Shown here: positions 8,089-17,685 of the stretch, piece by piece
Layout of the letters: each line of letters begins with the position of its first letter
Position numbering within the stretch: the first letter of the stretch is position 1
Source of the DNA: Streptomyces sp. CB01580
Lineage (GTDB): Bacteria > Actinomycetota > Actinomycetes > Streptomycetales > Streptomycetaceae
Length of the DNA: 64,000 nt
Direction: 5' to 3'
NCBI RefSeq assembly: GCF_001905795.1
Contig: NZ_LIXJ01000003.1
Location: forward strand, 592,332 to 656,331
Translations under genes and position numbers: made by a program
Notes under the pieces: generated by a model
Database searches by the model: none
The model's input: the letters and a program-made list of their open reading frames with translations, nothing else
Told to the model about the DNA's origin: nothing

Positions 8089-9462
8089 ATGACCCGATCC
8101 GTTCAGGCATTGGCCTACGCACGCCCGTCCGCCGTGGAGTCCTCACAGGCCGGGCGGCTGCTCGGTCTGGAGACCTCCGGTGGACTCACTCCCCGGGGTT
8201 CCGAGCCCCATCCCCGGTTCTTCTCCGGATTCCTCACCTCGCCGAGCATCGCCGCCCGCGGCCTGCTGGCCGTGGCGGACGTGGCGTCCGCGCGCTACTA
8301 CCAGCGGACCCTGCCCGCCTCGCTCGATCCCGTGGTGACGGGCAACGGCGATCGGTTGCGTTTCGAGTCGTTCTCCGGCTGCTGCGGCGTGTACGCGCGG
8401 CTCGACGTGCTGCGCGAGGGGCTGGACGGCGCGGAGACGGGGCACGGTACGACGAACGTGGATGTCAACAACCCGCTGCGGGAGGCCCTTTCCCGGATAT
8501 CGGGTGACGATCCGCTGCACATGCGGGTGGGTCCGGAGGAGATGGCCGTCACCACGCTGGACGGACCGGTCGTGGAGAAGAAGGTGCCGCTGCCCGACCG
8601 GTGGCTGCGCGGCTTCGCGGAGGCCCAGGTGGTGTCGGCCGGTTTCGATCTGCGGGCCGAGCTGCCCGCCGCCGAGGCCGTGCGGTTCCTGCGGTCGCTG
8701 CCGCGCACGTCGGGGAACGCCTCGCGCGGCGCGCGCTGGGTGATCCCGGCGGGGAAGACGCTGCGGCCGACGACACGGCCGGTGGCGGGGGCGGTGTGTC
8801 TGCCGGGCCCCGAGCGGCTGGTGGCGTTTCAGCGGGTGCTGCGTCATGCGACGTCCCTGCGGGTGTACGGGCCGGTGGCCGACGGCGCGGCGACCGCGAG
8901 CGCCTGGGAGGCGGTGCTTCCCGGCATGCGGCTCACGCTCGCGCTGTCGCCCGAGGCCTCGCGCGGCTTCTCCGGCGAGGGCGGGGTGCTGGAGGCACTG
9001 GCCACCGAGGACGCCGCGGCCGACGCCGAGCTGGTGTCGCTGCTGCTGGCCTGGGAGCCGCGTATCGAGCCCGCCGACCTGGCGGAGCAGTCGGGTCTGA
9101 CGGTGGAGCGGGTACGGGCCGCGCTCACCCGGCTGGGGACGGCGGGCCGGGTCGGCTACGACCTCGCGGACGCCGCCTATTTCCATCGTGAGCTGCCGTA
9201 CGACGCGAACCGCGTCGAGCGGCACAACCCGCGTCTGGTCGCGGCCCGGGAACTGGCCGGCTCCGGAGCGGTCGCGCTCGACGGGGACGTGGCGGTCGTC
9301 TCCTCGGGCGAGCGTCGTTACCAAGTGAGGGAGAAGGACGGAATGCTCGGCTGTACCTGCCAGTGGTGGATCGACTATCGGGGCCGCCGGGGCCCCTGCA
9401 AGCACGCCCTGGCCGTGCGGATGGTCCGTCGTGGTGCGCCGGTCGCCGGAGGTGCGCGATGA
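8089..9462 (+). CDS. SWIM zinc-finger protein
   Basis: A 457-residue protein (MTRSVQALAYARPS). The C-terminus carries a SWIM motif CxCx(n)CxH: CTCQWWIDYRGRRGPCKHAL, a zinc-binding fold that contacts DNA or protein. The N-terminal 400 residues are a conserved actinobacterial region of unknown function with GCCGVYARLDVL and DVNNPLREALSRI. The following gene starts inside its stop codon (ATGA), so translation is coupled and the two products probably act together. In other bacteria SWIM proteins of this kind sit beside MoxR ATPases and VWA proteins; those are absent here. Function unknown. Confidence 0.85.
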   Translation: MTRSVQALAYARPSAVESSQAGRLLGLETSGGLTPRGSEPHPRFFSGFLTSPSIAARGLLAVADVASARYYQRTLPASLDPVVTGNGDRLRFESFSGCCGVYARLDVLREGLDGAETGHGTTNVDVNNPLREALSRISGDDPLHMRVGPEEMAVTTLDGPVVEKKVPLPDRWLRGFAEAQVVSAGFDLRAELPAAEAVRFLRSLPRTSGNASRGARWVIPAGKTLRPTTRPVAGAVCLPGPERLVAFQRVLRHATSLRVYGPVADGAATASAWEAVLPGMRLTLALSPEASRGFSGEGGVLEALATEDAAADAELVSLLLAWEPRIEPADLAEQSGLTVERVRAALTRLGTAGRVGYDLADAAYFHRELPYDANRVERHNPRLVAARELAGSGAVALDGDVAVVSSGERRYQVREKDGMLGCTCQWWIDYRGRRGPCKHALAVRMVRRGAPVAGGAR

Positions 9463-12158
9463 AGGACCTGCTCACCGCCGTCCGGGAAGGGCACGTGAAG
9501 GACGTCCCGGGCCTGCTGGCCGGACTGGACCGGGCCGAACGCCGGGCGGCCCTCGTGGAGTTGAAGGCCCTGCGCAAGGAGGCACGGGGCTGGCACTGGA
9601 ACGAGCGGGAGAGGTCACGCGACGCCCTGTTCGTGGCCGGCGCGGGTTGCCACACGGGGGCGGCGGCGTGCGCCACCTGGCTGGGGGGCCGGGATCTGGT
9701 GGGGTGGCGACGGACCCCCTTCTTCCGGGTCGTCGAGGTGCTGGGGGACCGCGACCCCGCCTGGGTCGCCGATGTGGCCCATCGGCTCGCGGCGCGGCCC
9801 GCGGCGGTGGAGTCCGCGTACGAACTCGTCGTCGGCCTGGTGAAGCTCGCAGGGTGTCCGGTCCCCACCACGGACGCCTTCGTGCGCGGCTGGGCGGAGC
9901 ACGTGTCCACCGCTCCCTGGCGGACGCGCAAGACGCGCCCCTTGACCGACATCCTCCGCGCCGACCCGTACCTGCCGGTTCTCCTCCCCCGCGTCTTCGA
10001 GTTGCCGGAGCTGCCGTCGTCGATGATCTGGTTCGACGAGACGACGCAGAATCCGTGCCAGTGGCCGGTGGCGCTGCTCGCTCTCGTCGACGAGGGTCTC
10101 GTCGAACGGACGCCGCTCGTGGAGAAGTCCCTTACACGGTTGCTCCGGGGCGGGAAGCCCGCGGAACAGCGGTTCTGCCTGGCGTTGTTGCGGCGCCTGG
10201 AACTGACCGAGCAGGAGGAGACCGGGCATCTCGCCGACTGGGCCGCCATGGCGGCGGACGGGATCTCCACCGTGGCCGGCCACGCCCAGGAGGTGCTCGG
10301 CCGGATGGACGAGCGCGGCGAGCTGCCGGTGCGGTCGCTGGCGGAGGTCTCGGGTGCCGTGCTGTTCCGCACCGAGAAGAAGCTGGTCCGGTCCCAGCTC
10401 GTGCTGATCGGCAAGGTCTTGCGGCGCGACCCGTCGACGGCCGACGAACTGCTGCCCGCCGTCGCCGAGGTCTTCGGGCACGAGGACATCGGCCTTCAGG
10501 AGCGGGCACTGAAGCTCGTGACGCGCCACCTCTCCTCCACCGGTGAGACGACACGGGAAGAACTTGCCCTTTCGGCCGCACAGTTGAGCCCGGTGCATCA
10601 GGAAGCCGCGGCCGCGGCCCTCGGTGCCCTGCCCGGCGACCGGCCGACTGCGGAACCGTACGAGGAAGCACTTCCGCTCCCTCCCGTGCCGCGGCCTCTC
10701 GCGCCCGCCCCGGCCACGCTGCCCGAACTCATCGAGGAAGTGGCGCTCCTGACGGGTGATCTGCGGTCCGGATTCGGCGGCTCCGGCGCCCCCTTCGACG
10801 TGTCGGCGTTCGAGCGGACACTGGACGGGCTGGTGCGGCACGCCCATGCCGACCGGACGGCACTGGGCGACGCGCTGCGTGAGGCGCTGACAGGTCAGTG
10901 GCGGATCGACAGCGAGCCCAGCCCTCATCTCAGGCGGTGGCTCATCTCGCGCTCGGGCATCGAGATCGTCGTGGCCACGCTCCTCGGCGGGGAGTCGGCG
11001 CGGGCCGTGGCAGCCGACCGTCCGTCGCGGGAGCCCGATTGGAGGTGTGCCCACGCGGCACTGGACGGGATCCGCAAGGCCCGTCTGTGGGAGGCGGCCG
11101 ACGCCGTGCTCGACGGCGGGGTGCCGTTCCTGCTGGCCGTACCCACATCGCACACCGGTTCCCTCGATCCGGCCGTGCTGGTGGAGCGGCTGCGCGCGTA
11201 CCAGCGGCTGGGCGTCCGGCCCGGTGACGTCGATTTCGGTCAGGCCCTGCTCCGCGTACCCCGCGGCGAGGCACAGCACGAGGCAGCGGTGGCGGCCGCG
11301 GCTCTCGGCACGCCGGGGGGCGACCTTCTGGCGGCGTGGCTGCGCGCCGACGAACCGCTCGCCCGGGTACGCCGCTTCGACCTGGAGAAGCGGACCCATA
11401 CGGCCGGCGGGCTGGTGTCGACGCCGGGCACCTGGACGCACCGCGCGCTGATGGCCAGTGAGGAAAACCCGTTCGTCCGGCGGGAGTTCCCCCGCCTCTT
11501 TCACTGGCTGGGGAAGCCGCACATTCCCACGCATCATGTGTGCTACCACTGGGGCGAACGGCCGGAGGGCTGGATCTCGTCCCTGCCCCAGGACGCGGAG
11601 ACGCTGGCCGCCTGGATGCTGCCGAACATCTCGATCGGCACGGTCGAGGAGATACGGGACACCACGCGTCCGCTGCCGTCGCTCGCCGAGCTCGACGCGC
11701 CCGCGGGCGAGGCGGTCCATCTGGCGGTCGCGTACGGTCTGGCGTGCAGGCACCAGGAGGACCGACTCTCCGCGGTGGACGCCCTGCTGGTACTCGCCGC
11801 GCGCCAACAGCTGGACGCCCCACTGCTGGGCGAGCAGCTGACGACCCTCCTCGAACTCGGGCTGGCGAAGCCGAACCGGGTCGCGGAGTCGGTCCGCACC
11901 GCCGCCACCACCGGCGGGTACCGGACGACGCTCTCCGTGCTCGCCGCGCTCCTGCCCGGACTGCTCGCCCGCCAGAAGGCTCCGCGTGGGCTGAGTGATC
12001 TGCTCGCCGTGGCCGCCGAATGCGCGGAACACTGCGGCGCGGTGCGGGCCGAACCGATACCCGGGCTCGCCGAGACGGCGGCCCGCGGCGGCTCCTCGCA
12101 ACTGGTACGGCAGGCGGCGCGTCTGCAGGCCGCCTGGGGGAAAGCGGGACCGGCGTGA
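9459..12158 (+). CDS. DUF6493-like large protein, partner of the SWIM protein
   Basis: An 899-residue protein starting at the ATG that overlaps the SWIM gene stop. It is helical with HEAT-like character (repeated Leu/Ala-rich helices such as VLGRMDERGELPVRSLAEVSGAVL and LLPAVAEVFGHEDIGLQERALKLVTRHL). The N-terminal segment MKDLLTAVREGHVKDVPGLLAGLDRAERRA and the C-terminal alpha-helical part match the DUF6493-type proteins of actinomycetes as I remember them. No catalytic motif or signal peptide is visible. The coupling with the SWIM protein suggests a two-component complex, possibly a scaffold that recognises nucleic acid through the zinc finger. Function unknown. Confidence 0.8.
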   Translation: MKDLLTAVREGHVKDVPGLLAGLDRAERRAALVELKALRKEARGWHWNERERSRDALFVAGAGCHTGAAACATWLGGRDLVGWRRTPFFRVVEVLGDRDPAWVADVAHRLAARPAAVESAYELVVGLVKLAGCPVPTTDAFVRGWAEHVSTAPWRTRKTRPLTDILRADPYLPVLLPRVFELPELPSSMIWFDETTQNPCQWPVALLALVDEGLVERTPLVEKSLTRLLRGGKPAEQRFCLALLRRLELTEQEETGHLADWAAMAADGISTVAGHAQEVLGRMDERGELPVRSLAEVSGAVLFRTEKKLVRSQLVLIGKVLRRDPSTADELLPAVAEVFGHEDIGLQERALKLVTRHLSSTGETTREELALSAAQLSPVHQEAAAAALGALPGDRPTAEPYEEALPLPPVPRPLAPAPATLPELIEEVALLTGDLRSGFGGSGAPFDVSAFERTLDGLVRHAHADRTALGDALREALTGQWRIDSEPSPHLRRWLISRSGIEIVVATLLGGESARAVAADRPSREPDWRCAHAALDGIRKARLWEAADAVLDGGVPFLLAVPTSHTGSLDPAVLVERLRAYQRLGVRPGDVDFGQALLRVPRGEAQHEAAVAAAALGTPGGDLLAAWLRADEPLARVRRFDLEKRTHTAGGLVSTPGTWTHRALMASEENPFVRREFPRLFHWLGKPHIPTHHVCYHWGERPEGWISSLPQDAETLAAWMLPNISIGTVEEIRDTTRPLPSLAELDAPAGEAVHLAVAYGLACRHQEDRLSAVDALLVLAARQQLDAPLLGEQLTTLLELGLAKPNRVAESVRTAATTGGYRTTLSVLAALLPGLLARQKAPRGLSDLLAVAAECAEHCGAVRAEPIPGLAETAARGGSSQLVRQAARLQAAWGKAGPA

Positions 12159-12159
12159 C

Positions 12160-12178
12160 CGCCTCGACCGTCGAGGCG
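12160..12178 (+). terminator. Short hairpin after the SWIM/DUF6493 operon
   Basis: CGCCTCGA and TCGAGGCG form an 8-bp stem with a CCG loop, starting 2 bases after the stop codon. Confidence 0.6.
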
Positions 12179-12363
12179 TGACCCGCATGCGCGAACCGCG
12201 CAAAGCGTGGTCGGACACTGTCCGGACCGGCACCGGTCCGGACGGGCCGCAATTGATCAAGGCGATTTTGCGCCAAAACGGATGTTAGAGGTCAGATGCT
12301 CACTTAACCCATCGGTCACAGACTGTTCGCGATCGGGCAACACCGCTCGGTCACAGTGAACTC

Positions 12364-13845
12364 ATGACCGACAGGACATCCAACACGACCTCCCGCCGCC
12401 CGCACCACTGGCGCCGGGACCTGATCGAGCCGGCCGCGCTGTTCACCGCCGTGGCGGTGGCCGACGCGATCGCCAACCTGATCGGGCACCAGCCCGACGG
12501 ACCGTATCTCCTGGTCGCCTCGGCCGTGGCCCTGACCATGACCGCGGCGTTCCACACCTGGTGGGCGCGGCGCCACAGTCACGCTCCCCCGCCGACCGGG
12601 AGCGGTATCGTCGCCGACGACGTCGGCGATGCCGACGGGCCGCCCGGCCACCGCGTCGAGGCCGCGGACGGGCCCGGCTCCGCCGATGATGTCGCGGCGA
12701 CGGTGATCGTGCCCGAGCCGGCGGGACCCGGGTCGGCCCCGGGCGCCGAGGGCACGGTGCTGTGGCGGATGCGTACCACCGTGCGGGACGCACCGGGGAG
12801 TCTCGCCGCACTGTGCCTGGCGCTCGCCCGGCACCGGGTCGACATCCTCACGTTGCAGACGCACCCGCTGGCGCGCGGAACCGTCGACGAGTTCCTGCTG
12901 CGCGCCCCCGCGTCCCTCCGGGCCCGGCAACTGAGCCGGTCCGTCTCCGCCGCCGGGGGCGGGTCCACCTGGATCGAGCGGGCCGACGCCCACGACCTGG
13001 TGGACACCCCGACGCGGGTGCTCGGCCTCGCCACACGCACGGCACTGGACGCAGCGGAACTGCCCCTCGCCCTGCGCCAGTTGCTGGGCCGCTGCACGAT
13101 CCGCTCGCTGCCCCCGGTCCCGGTCACCGGTCGCGCGCAGAACAGGGACACGCCCCCGACGGAGGGAGTGCTGGAGGAAACGGTGATGCGGCTGCGAGAC
13201 CCGTCCGGGGGCACGATCACCGTCGAGCGACCGTATCTGCCGTTCACGCCGACCGAGTTCGCCCGGGCGCGGGCCCTGGTGGAACTGGACGTCCGGCTGG
13301 GCCCCCGCGTACCGCGCACCGAACACGTGCTCGCGCTCCCCGAGGGCAACGAGATCACCGTGCGCCGTGCCGACCAGGACGATCTGGAGGCGGCCCGGGC
13401 CATGCACGACCGCTGCTCCGACCGGACGCTCGCCCTGCGCTATCACGGCCCGGTGCGCGACGCCGACCGCTACCTGGACCATCTGCTGAGCCCCCGATTC
13501 GGCCGCACCCTGGCCGCGCAGACCGCCTCGGGACGCCTGGTCGCCCTGGGCCACCTTCTGTGGGACGGCGACGAGACCGAGGTCGCCCTGCTCGTCGAGG
13601 ACGACTGGCAGCGGCGCGGAATCGGTTCCGAGCTGCTTCGCCGACTGGTGGCGCTCGCCGTCGAGGCGGGCTGCGAGAACGTCTACGCGGTCACCCGGGC
13701 CTCCAACACCGGCATGGTCGCGGCCATGCGTGCGCTGGCCCTGCCGCTGGACTACCAGATCGAGGAAGGCACGCTCGTCATCACCGCCCGGCTGGACGCG
13801 ACACCGGCCCGTTCGCTGCCGCCGTACGAGCAAGCCGGTCACTGA
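12364..13845 (+). CDS. Membrane-anchored GNAT acetyltransferase with ACT-like domain
   Basis: A 493-residue protein. Residues 22-65 contain two predicted membrane helices (ALFTAVAVADAIANL and YLLVASAVALTMTAAFHTWW). After an acidic Pro/Gly-rich linker comes an ACT-like fold (LWRMRTTVRDAPGSLAALCLALARHRVDILTLQTH), which in other proteins binds amino acids. The C-terminal GNAT domain (from about 330) has the acetyl-CoA motif QRRGIGSELLRRLV near residue 414. The architecture suggests an amino-acid-regulated N-acetyltransferase, possibly acting on protein lysines as ACT-GNAT proteins do in other actinobacteria. The substrate is unknown. Confidence 0.82.
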   Translation: MTDRTSNTTSRRPHHWRRDLIEPAALFTAVAVADAIANLIGHQPDGPYLLVASAVALTMTAAFHTWWARRHSHAPPPTGSGIVADDVGDADGPPGHRVEAADGPGSADDVAATVIVPEPAGPGSAPGAEGTVLWRMRTTVRDAPGSLAALCLALARHRVDILTLQTHPLARGTVDEFLLRAPASLRARQLSRSVSAAGGGSTWIERADAHDLVDTPTRVLGLATRTALDAAELPLALRQLLGRCTIRSLPPVPVTGRAQNRDTPPTEGVLEETVMRLRDPSGGTITVERPYLPFTPTEFARARALVELDVRLGPRVPRTEHVLALPEGNEITVRRADQDDLEAARAMHDRCSDRTLALRYHGPVRDADRYLDHLLSPRFGRTLAAQTASGRLVALGHLLWDGDETEVALLVEDDWQRRGIGSELLRRLVALAVEAGCENVYAVTRASNTGMVAAMRALALPLDYQIEEGTLVITARLDATPARSLPPYEQAGH

Positions 13846-13950
13846 CCACCAGGCCCATCACCGACCACCGGGCCGGCCACGGGGAAGGGAGCCCCGCACC
13901 GACCGACGAGCACGATCGGCGATCCGACGGCCCGCTCCGGCCACGCGCGC

Positions 13951-13996
13951 GACGGCCGGGGGCGTGTGGACCCCCGCCCACACGCCCCCGGCCGTC
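13951..13996. terminator. Bidirectional terminator between convergent genes
   Basis: GACGGCCGGGGGCGTGTGG pairs with its exact complement at 13978-13996, a 19-bp perfect stem with an 8-base loop. It lies between the GNAT gene (plus) and the methionine gamma-lyase gene (minus). Confidence 0.88.
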
Positions 13997-14020
13997 CTCG
14001 CCGGGCCGGACCTCGCCCCC

Positions 14021-15340
14021 TTACGAGGCCGGGCCTGTCCCGACGGCCCGGACCGCTCCGGGACCCCGGTCCGCTCCGGAAACGGAAGCGGCCTCGGACA
14101 CGCCGTTCGTCCCGGGCGCACCGACCATCCCGGACACGTGGACCGTCCGCGACGCCGGTTCCCGTTCACCGGGACTCGCCTCGTCGCAGTCCAGCGCCCG
14201 GGAGAGGTCGGCCCACAGGTCCTCGACGTCCTCCAGCCCGACCGACATGCGCAGGAGCCGGTCCCCGACGCCGGACGCCTGACGGTCCCCCTCCTCCACG
14301 ATGCGGTGGCTGATGGACGCCGGGTGCTGGATCAGGGTGTCGACGCTGCCGAGGCTGACCGCCGGGGTGATGAGCCGTACGGCCGAGATCACCCGGTGGG
14401 GATCGTTGTGCACCTCGAACGAGACCATCGCCCCGCCCAGTTCCGGGTAGTGGACCCGGGCGACGCGCGGGTGGGCCGCCAGCCTGCGCGACAGTTCCGC
14501 GGCGGTGGCGGAGGCCGCCCGCACCCGCACCGGGAGCGTCGCGAGGCCGCGCAGCAGCAGGTACCCGGCCATCGGGTGCAGCACGCCGCCGGTGGCGAAG
14601 CGCACCTGCCGCAGACGCGCCGCGAACTCCTCGTCGCAGGCGACGACGCCGCCCATCACGTCGCCGTGTCCTCCGAGGTACTTGGTGGCGCTGTGCAGCA
14701 CGATCCGGGCGCCGTGCTCCACCGGCCGCTGGAGCACGGGCGTGGCGAAGGTGTTGTCGACGAGCAGCGGCACCGACCCGCAGGAGTGCGCGATCGCCCG
14801 GATGTCGACCTCGGCGAGCGTGGGGTTGGCGGGCGTCTCCACCATCACCAGACCCGTGTCCGGCCGGATCGCCTCGGCGATGCCCGCCGGATCGGTCCAG
14901 GTCACCTCGGTGCCCAGCAGACCGGTGCCGAGGAGATGGTCGCTGCAGCCGTAGAGCGGACGGACGGCGACCACGTGACGCAGTCCCATGCTCGCCCGGA
15001 CCAGCAGCACGGCGGTGAGCGCCGCCATTCCGCTGGCGAACGACACGGCGCTCTCCGCCCCTTCGAGCCGGGCGAGCGCGTCCTCGAACCGGGCGGTCGT
15101 CGGATTGTCCAGGCGCGCGTAGACGGGCGGACCGTCGGGCCTGGCGCCGTTCGCGGCGAAGGCGTCGATCCGCCGGGCCTCGCCCCGGGAGTCGTACGAG
15201 GGGTAGGTGGTGGACAGGTCGATCGGCGGAGTGTGCAGGCCGAGTGCCGCGAGATCGTCACGGCCCGCGTGCACGGCTTCGGTGGCGAGCGCCCGCGACC
15301 GGGGGGTCGCCGAGGGCGCCATGAAGGAGTCGGTGTCCAT
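14021..15340 (-). CDS. Cys/Met-metabolism PLP enzyme, methionine gamma-lyase type
   Basis: A 439-residue fold-type I PLP enzyme. It has YARLDNPTTARFEDALARLEGAE, the FASGMAAL segment, VETPANPTLAEVDI, VDNTFATPVLQRP and the PLP lysine in HSATKYLGGHGD (K220). Such enzymes release methanethiol or H2S, ammonia and a 2-keto acid from methionine or cystathionine; the exact preference cannot be read from sequence. The last 45 residues are an unusual Gly/Ala/Ser-rich tail. An Lrp/AsnC regulator is transcribed divergently 59 bases away, which suggests control by an amino acid ligand, as with similar lrp-linked catabolic genes. Confidence 0.88.
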   Translation of the reverse strand: MDTDSFMAPSATPRSRALATEAVHAGRDDLAALGLHTPPIDLSTTYPSYDSRGEARRIDAFAANGARPDGPPVYARLDNPTTARFEDALARLEGAESAVSFASGMAALTAVLLVRASMGLRHVVAVRPLYGCSDHLLGTGLLGTEVTWTDPAGIAEAIRPDTGLVMVETPANPTLAEVDIRAIAHSCGSVPLLVDNTFATPVLQRPVEHGARIVLHSATKYLGGHGDVMGGVVACDEEFAARLRQVRFATGGVLHPMAGYLLLRGLATLPVRVRAASATAAELSRRLAAHPRVARVHYPELGGAMVSFEVHNDPHRVISAVRLITPAVSLGSVDTLIQHPASISHRIVEEGDRQASGVGDRLLRMSVGLEDVEDLWADLSRALDCDEASPGEREPASRTVHVSGMVGAPGTNGVSEAASVSGADRGPGAVRAVGTGPAS

Positions 15341-15399
15341 GACATCACTCTGAACATCACCCGGAACTTGCCGGGATGGTCCCGTGCTACGTTCGGCAG

Positions 15400-15897
15400 A
15401 TGTCCGAATCCGTCGTTCTCGACCCGGTGGACCTGCACATTCTGCGGCTGCTGCAGAACGATGCCCGGACCACCTACCGCGAACTGGCCGCCGAGGTCGG
15501 TGTCGCCCCGTCGACCTGTCTGGACCGGGTGGCCAGATTGCGTCGTTCCGGGGTCATCCTCGGCCACCGGTTGCGCCTCGACCCGGCGCGGATCGGCCGG
15601 GGGCTGGAGGCCCTGCTCTCCGTGCAGGTGCGCCCGCACCGCAGGGAGCTGATCGGTCCGTTCGTCGAACGGATCAGGGCGCTGCCGGAGTCCCGCGCGC
15701 TCTTCCATCTGACCGGGCCCGACGACTACCTGGTCCATGTCGCGGTCGCCGACACCGCGGACCTTCAGCGTCTGGTGCTGGACGAGTTCACGTCACGGCG
15801 TGAGGTGGCCCGGGTCGAGACCCGGCTGATCTTCCAGCAGTGGGAGTGCGGACCGCTGCTGCCGCCGGTGGCGGGAGCACAGGGAACAGGTCCCTGA
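15400..15897 (+). CDS. Lrp/AsnC-family regulator
   Basis: A 165-residue protein starting at the ATG at 15400 (MSESVVLDPVDLHILRLLQND). It has an N-terminal HTH (TTYRELAAEVGVAPSTCLDRVARLRRSGVI) and a C-terminal RAM/ACT ligand domain (VRPHRRELIGPFVERIRALPE, LTGPDDYLVHVAVAD). It lies back to back with the methionine gamma-lyase gene, so a role as its amino-acid-sensing regulator is likely. The transcript leader must be very short because only 59 bases separate the two start codons. The stop codon lies in the first unit of a tandem repeat at 15874-15954. Confidence 0.93.
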   Translation: MSESVVLDPVDLHILRLLQNDARTTYRELAAEVGVAPSTCLDRVARLRRSGVILGHRLRLDPARIGRGLEALLSVQVRPHRRELIGPFVERIRALPESRALFHLTGPDDYLVHVAVADTADLQRLVLDEFTSRREVARVETRLIFQQWECGPLLPPVAGAQGTGP

Positions 15898-15954
15898 GCC
15901 GGAGCACGGAGCGCAGGTCCCCGAGCCGGAGCGCAGGGAACAGGACCCTGGGTC
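15874..15954. repeat. Three imperfect 27-bp tandem repeats spanning the lrp stop codon
   Basis: Units at 15874-15900, 15901-15927 and 15928-15954 share the pattern GGAGC(A/G)C...CAGG...CC(C/T)GAGCC. The unit length is nine codons and the lrp stop falls in unit 1. The array fills the gap to the DUF885 gene. Confidence 0.8.
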
Positions 15955-15999
15955 CGAATGCTGATGACGCGGAGGCCCTCGCCGTACGAGGATGTCCGC

Positions 16000-17685
16000 A
16001 TGTCAGAAATTGCCGGCAGCGCACTGCCCCGCCAGGTCGCCGACGCCTACGTCGACGCATACATCGAACTCGACCCGATCTCCGGCACGTACCTAGGTGT
16101 CGCGGCGAGTTCGCGGCACCTCCCCGATTTCTCCCCCGCCGGGCAGGAGGCCCGTGCGGAGCTCGCCCGCACCACCCTCGCGAGGCTCGACGCCGCCGAA
16201 CGGCTGCCCGGCGCGGACACCGACGCCGAACGCCGCTGCGGCCGTCTGCTCCGCGAGCGCCTCATGGCGGAACTCGCCGTCCACGAGGCGGACGAGGGGC
16301 TGCGCACGGTCTCCAACATCCACTCTCCGGCGCACAGCATCCGCGAGGTGTTCACGGTGACGCCGACCGAGACCGACGAGGACTGGGCGGCGGTCGTGGA
16401 ACGGCTGCGCGCGGTTCCCGCCGCGCTGGAGGGGTACCGCGAGTCGCTGGCGCTCGGCCTGGAGCGCGGGCTGTACGGGGGGCCGCGCGCCACCGCGACG
16501 TTCATCGGCCAGCTCGACGAGTGGGCCGGTGACGACGGGGCGGGCTTCTTCGAGGAGTTCGCCGCCGCGGGTCCCGCGCCGCTGCGCGCCGAGCTGGACG
16601 AGGCCGCCGCGCGGGCGACGAAGTCGGTCGCGGAACTGCGGGACTGGATGCGCGAGGTGTACGCCCCCGCGGTCGAGGGTGCGCCGGACATCGTGGGCCG
16701 CGAGCGGTACGCGCGCTGGTCGCGCTACTTCAACGGCACGGACCTGGACCTCGACGAGGCATACGCGTACGGCTGGTCCGAGTACCACCGGCTGCTCGCC
16801 GAGATGAGGACGGAGGCCGGGAAGATCCTGCCCGGCGCGGGTCCCTGGGAGGCGCTGGCCCACCTCGACGTCCACGGCAAGCACATCGAGGGCGTGGACG
16901 AGGTCCGGACCTGGCTCCAGAACCTGATGGACGAGGCCATCGAGGCGCTCGACGGGACGCATTTCGAACTCGCCGAACGGGTGCGGAAGGTGGAGTCCCA
17001 CATCGCCCCGCCCGGCGGTGCCGCGGCTCCGTACTACACGGGCCCGTCCGAGGACTTCTCCCGCCCCGGCCGCACCTGGCTCCCCACCATGGGCGAGACC
17101 CGCTTCCCCGTCTACGACCTGGTCTCGACCTGGTACCACGAGGGTGTGCCCGGCCACCACCTGCAGCTCGCGCAGTGGACGCACGTCGCCGACAGCCTCT
17201 CCCGCTACCAGGCGTCGATCGGCCAGGTCAGCGCCAACTGCGAGGGCTGGGCGCTGTACGCCGAGCGGCTCATGGACGAACTGGGCTTCCTGCCCGACGC
17301 CGAGCGCCGCCTCGGCTACCTGGACGCGCAGATGATGCGCGCGTGCCGGGTGATCGTGGACATCGGCATGCACGCCGAGATGGAGATCCCCGCGGACTCC
17401 CCGTTCCACCCCGGCGAGCGGTGGACCCCCGACCTGGCCCAGGAGTTCTTCGGCAACCACAGCGGCCGTCCGGCCGACTTCGTGGAGAGCGAGCTCACCC
17501 GCTACCTCTCGATGCCGGGGCAGGCCATCGGTTACAAGCTGGGCGAGCGCGCGTGGCTGCTCGGCCGGGAGAACGCGCGCACGGCGCACGGCGACGCGTT
17601 CGACGCGAAGGCGTGGCACATGGCCGCGCTCTCGCAGGGTCCGCTCGGACTCGACGACCTGGTGGACGAGCTGTCCAAGCTCTGA
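16000..17685 (+). CDS. DUF885 family putative metallo-hydrolase/peptidase
   Basis: A 561-residue protein (MSEIAGSALPRQVADAYVDAY) with GAGGATG just before the start region. The DUF885 hallmark HEGVPGHHLQ at about residue 380 is a zinc-binding HExxH-like motif (HExxxHH), followed by SANCEGWALYAERLMDELG with a likely third ligand Glu. Members resemble M32-type carboxypeptidases but most have no known substrate. No signal peptide is present, so it acts in the cytoplasm. The gene stands alone, with a hairpin downstream shared with sbcC. Confidence 0.88.
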   Translation: MSEIAGSALPRQVADAYVDAYIELDPISGTYLGVAASSRHLPDFSPAGQEARAELARTTLARLDAAERLPGADTDAERRCGRLLRERLMAELAVHEADEGLRTVSNIHSPAHSIREVFTVTPTETDEDWAAVVERLRAVPAALEGYRESLALGLERGLYGGPRATATFIGQLDEWAGDDGAGFFEEFAAAGPAPLRAELDEAAARATKSVAELRDWMREVYAPAVEGAPDIVGRERYARWSRYFNGTDLDLDEAYAYGWSEYHRLLAEMRTEAGKILPGAGPWEALAHLDVHGKHIEGVDEVRTWLQNLMDEAIEALDGTHFELAERVRKVESHIAPPGGAAAPYYTGPSEDFSRPGRTWLPTMGETRFPVYDLVSTWYHEGVPGHHLQLAQWTHVADSLSRYQASIGQVSANCEGWALYAERLMDELGFLPDAERRLGYLDAQMMRACRVIVDIGMHAEMEIPADSPFHPGERWTPDLAQEFFGNHSGRPADFVESELTRYLSMPGQAIGYKLGERAWLLGRENARTAHGDAFDAKAWHMAALSQGPLGLDDLVDELSKL

